Shown: positions 5,304-6,710 of the stretch, one piece after another
Position numbering within the stretch: the stretch's first letter is position 1
Layout: each line of letters starts with the position of its first letter
NCBI GenBank assembly: GCA_910586875.1
Contig: CAJUJI010000146.1
Coordinates: 1-6,710 of the forward strand
Direction: 5' to 3'
From: an uncultured Anaerotruncus sp.
GTDB taxonomy: Bacteria; Bacillota; Clostridia; Oscillospirales; Ruminococcaceae
DNA: 6,710 nt
The notes under the pieces: generated by a model
Seen by the model: the letters and a program-made list of their open reading frames with translations, nothing else
The model's database searches: none
What the model was told of the DNA's origin: nothing
Program-made: the position numbers and the translations under genes

Positions 5304-6491
5304 TTAGAACATCGTGTGGGTTAACGCACCCAGCAATTTGATCCCCTTTTCAATCGCTTCATCCGTGGGAGTGGAGAAGTTCATGCGGAAGGAACGGCAG
5401 GGATTGCGCTGATCGGCAAGGAATGCAAAGCCAGGCACTACAGCGACCTTCTTTTCCACCGCACGACGGCAAAATTCCATCATATCTGCGCCTTCTGGTA
5501 GGGTACACCACAAAAATAGGCCGCCCTCTGGGGTGGTATGCGCAATCGAGGGCGCAAACTCCCGGTCGATGCAATCAAGCATAAGCTGGCATTTTTGACG
5601 GTAAATTTCAGAAATACGTGCGATATGAGCGTCCAGGTCGCAGGTAGCAAGCCAGCGCTCACAGGCAATCTGGGTAAGAATGTTGGTGTGGACATCCGCA
5701 CACTGTTTGCCAACAGTCATCTTTGCGATGATCGGCGCAGGCGCCAGTACAAAACCGACCCGCAGCCCCGGTGCAAGGATTTTGGAAAAGCTACCGTTAT
5801 AAATTACCAATCCATCGGTATCCATCGATTTGAGCGATGGCACCGGCTCGCCGGCAAAGCGCAGGTCGCCATAAGGGTTATCCTCAAGGATGACCAGATT
5901 ATGCGCTTTGGCAATCCGCAAAATCTCGCGGCGTTTGGCCAGACTGGTGGTGATGCCGGTCGGATTTTGGAAGTTCGGGATTAAGTAGAGCAGTTTTACT
6001 CTGGGATTCTGAAGAATCGCCTGTTCAAGCTTGGCGGTGTTAATGCCGTCTTCCTCCATCTCAACCCCGACGAGGTTGCAGTTGTAGGAGCGAAAACAAT
6101 TTAAGCAGCCGATAAACGATGGGTCCTCACATAAAACGGTGTCTCCCTCGTTGACCAACGCTTTAGCAGCAAGATCAGCGCCCTGCTGCGCACCGGAAAT
6201 CACAATCAGGTCGTTGTCCTTTGTGGAGATGTGGTAATGGGTTTCCAGCATCCTCTTACACGCTTCGCGCAGAGCAGGATATCCCTCGGTTACAGAATAT
6301 TGTAGCGCAGCAATCGGGTCGTGGTGTAGGATATCGGTGATAATGCGGGTGAGCTCCTCCACGGGAAAGGCATTGGGGGCGGGATTGCCTGCCGCAAACG
6401 AAATAACCTCCGGGTCGGAGGTTGACTTTAAAATTTCACGGATCAGCGACGGCTGAAGCGACTCCATACGTTTGGAGAACTGATATTGCAT
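5304..6491 (-). CDS. PLP-dependent class I/II aminotransferase (fold type I, LysN/AAT-like)
   Basis: This 395-residue enzyme has the complete active site of fold-type-I aminotransferases. The N-terminal FAAGNPAP at 32-39 begins the fold. IPNFQNPTG (171-179) supplies N176, EDNPYGDL (203-210) supplies D204 and Y207 for the PLP ring, and GSFSKILAPGLR (233-244) holds the Schiff-base lysine K237 and phosphate-binding R244. R369 in SFRMNFS should bind the substrate carboxylate. The sequence resembles the catalytic half of MocR regulators and the 2-aminoadipate aminotransferase (LysN) group, but it has no HTH domain. Substrate could be an aromatic, branched-chain or aminoadipate-like amino acid; the sequence does not decide this. 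It acts in the cytoplasm. The ATG is preceded by AAAGGA at 6502-6507. The gene has its own promoter and may also drive trpS and prmC, as no strong terminator separates them. Confidence 0.93.
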   Translation of the reverse strand: MQYQFSKRMESLQPSLIREILKSTSDPEVISFAAGNPAPNAFPVEELTRIITDILHHDPIAALQYSVTEGYPALREACKRMLETHYHISTKDNDLIVISGAQQGADLAAKALVNEGDTVLCEDPSFIGCLNCFRSYNCNLVGVEMEEDGINTAKLEQAILQNPRVKLLYLIPNFQNPTGITTSLAKRREILRIAKAHNLVILEDNPYGDLRFAGEPVPSLKSMDTDGLVIYNGSFSKILAPGLRVGFVLAPAPIIAKMTVGKQCADVHTNILTQIACERWLATCDLDAHIARISEIYRQKCQLMLDCIDREFAPSIAHTTPEGGLFLWCTLPEGADMMEFCRRAVEKKVAVVPGFAFLADQRNPCRSFRMNFSTPTDEAIEKGIKLLGALTHTMF

Positions 6492-6510
6492 TTGAGGTCA
6501 TCCTTTCTAT

Positions 6511-6558
6511 TGGCGGTTTCGCTAGCGCTCGTCAGAGTTTGAGCGATAGCAAACGCCA
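6511..6558 (-). promoter_or_regulatory. Long leader hairpin between the promoter and ribosome binding site
   Basis: Bases 6511-6530 pair with 6541-6558 in an imperfect stem of about 17 pairs, with two single-base bulges and one mismatch, around a 10-nt loop. The predicted transcription start is near 6560, so the transcript would begin almost exactly with this stem. The ribosome binding site at 6502-6507 starts only 3 nt after it. It could stabilise the mRNA 5' end or control access to the start. There is no T-run, so it is not a terminator. Confidence 0.6.
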
Positions 6559-6566
6559 CTGTCGCT

Positions 6567-6595
6567 ATTCTAGCACATCTCTGCTGTATTTTCAA
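6567..6595 (-). promoter_or_regulatory. Sigma-A-type promoter of the aminotransferase gene
   Basis: On the minus strand TTGAAA (6595-6590) and TAGAAT (6572-6567) are separated by exactly 17 nt. TG one base before the -10 box makes it an extended -10. Transcription should start near 6560, giving a leader of about 70 nt that is mostly the hairpin at 6511-6558. Confidence 0.8.
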
Positions 6596-6615
6596 GGAAA
6601 TCTGTGGCAACAGGC

Positions 6616-6678
6616 TGTCGTTTTGTGTGGTGATCTGCAAAAAAACCTGTCCATGTCTTGTTTTATCCTAAAACGACA
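6616..6678. repeat. Spaced 9-bp inverted repeat upstream of the aminotransferase promoter
   Basis: TGTCGTTTT at 6616-6624 and its exact reverse complement at 6670-6678 are separated by 45 nt. The left arm lies about 20 bp upstream of the -35 box. It might be a pair of operator half-sites or chance. The remaining bases to the right edge show no gene. Confidence 0.35.
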
Positions 6679-6710
6679 CCGAATTCAGACAAAATATTCA
6701 GAATGTAAAC

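Noticed and set aside
5538..5984. A 148-codon plus-strand frame inside the aminotransferase gene
   Set aside because: It is the antisense shadow of a gene with all catalytic residues intact.

Overview
The window looks like ordinary chromosomal DNA from a member of the Bacillota, most likely class Clostridia (Oscillospiraceae-like). This inference rests on strong AGGAGG-type ribosome binding sites, sigma-A-type promoters, a tRNA gene without an encoded CCA, TTG start usage, and the gene families present (DUF436/YwlG, YheO-type regulator, bacillar-type TrpRS). No phage, transposon, CRISPR or defence genes are visible, and I did not find a convincing undescribed system.

Left part, plus strand (1-2046): three genes read in the same direction. 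They are a DUF436/UPF0340 (YwlG-like) protein of unknown function, a small single-pass membrane protein that I do not recognise, and a metallo-beta-lactamase-fold hydrolase that probably starts at a TTG. An extended -10 box stands at the very left edge. A hairpin without a T-tract lies between the first two genes. A weak AT-rich terminator candidate follows the third.

Middle part, plus strand (2047-3250): an AT-rich segment carries its own promoter and a roughly 150-nt leader. It encodes a stand-alone YheO/DauR-type PAS-HTH regulator with no obvious target gene beside it. It is followed by a well-formed tRNA-Pro(GGG) gene with its own promoter and a strong terminator.

Right part, minus strand (6595 down to 3256): a PLP-dependent class I/II aminotransferase, then trpS (tryptophanyl-tRNA synthetase), then prmC (release factor glutamine methyltransferase). 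trpS and prmC are 12 nt apart and surely co-transcribed. The aminotransferase has a clear promoter and a long hairpin in its short 5' leader. The 154-nt gap before trpS has several hairpins but no T-box that I can recognise and no clear promoter, so trpS may be read from the aminotransferase promoter. The minus-strand operon converges on tRNA-Pro across two tandem hairpins that can serve as terminators for both directions.

Functionally, the recognisable genes are mostly translation-related housekeeping (tRNA-Pro, TrpRS, PrmC) and amino acid metabolism (aminotransferase), plus a regulator and a hydrolase of unknown specificity.
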